A stretch of 6,695 nucleotides of DNA from NCBI GenBank assembly GCA_003647095.1, contig QMME01000221.1, forward strand, positions 1 through 6,695, written 5' to 3'. Position 1 is the stretch's first letter. The number at the start of each line of letters is the position of its first letter. Origin of the DNA: Deltaproteobacteria bacterium. Lineage in GTDB: Bacteria > Myxococcota > B64-G9. Position numbers and translations under genes: made by a program. This document shows, one piece after another, positions 5,458 to 6,695 of this stretch. The notes below the pieces were generated by a model. The model made no database searches and was not told where the DNA came from. It saw only the letters and a list, made by a program, of their open reading frames with translations.

Positions 5458-6695
<1,238 letters not shown>

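Overview
This is a GC-rich, gene-dense Gram-negative window. It holds an outer-membrane TonB-dependent receptor, a TolQ/TolR/TolA-type inner-membrane energising complex, and a large secreted lipoprotein with Cys/Asp-rich modules. Such Asp-Cys-Asp 'MopE-like' modules are best known to me from Myxococcota and other former Deltaproteobacteria. The lineage is therefore probably deltaproteobacterial in the broad sense; this is inference from gene content, with no rRNA or other marker in the window.

Layout. Bases 1-1570 (+) carry the end of the plug and the whole beta-barrel of a TonB-dependent receptor whose 5' end is outside the window. Converging on it with a 24-base gap is a compact minus-strand operon, transcribed from about 3240 down to 1595: an atypical thioredoxin-fold protein (2870-3220), a thioredoxin-reductase-like flavoprotein (1903-2835) and an ArsR-family repressor (1595-1903). 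The last two overlap by one base (TGATG). A good sigma70-like promoter precedes the operon. An ATATGC-N8-GCATAT inverted repeat fills the space between its -10 and -35 boxes, so the ArsR protein probably represses its own operon.

On the plus strand, 3440-5372 holds tolQ-, tolR- and tolA/tonB-like genes in a tight row. After tolA there is no tolB or pal; instead a strong promoter (5383-5412), a short leader with a hairpin touching the Shine-Dalgarno, and a lipoprotein gene open to the window end (5458-6695). Its visible 412 residues contain 49 cysteines, three exact 21-residue Cys repeats, two DxDxDG calcium-type loops and five D-[DN]-[DN]-C-[DN]-G-x2-D-E repeats.

The most unusual part is the minus-strand operon. 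In the thioredoxin-fold protein both CxxC active-site cysteines appear to be methionine (MGPM), with cysteines at shifted positions (C28, C29, C36). Its neighbouring reductase keeps the CATC redox centre but has lost the HRRxxxR residues that bind the NADPH 2'-phosphate (HEFDHFQ instead). Together with a Cys-bearing ArsR regulator this looks like a self-regulated, non-canonical thiol-redox system, placed between a TonB-dependent receptor and an energising complex. Its substrate and signal cannot be read from the sequence.
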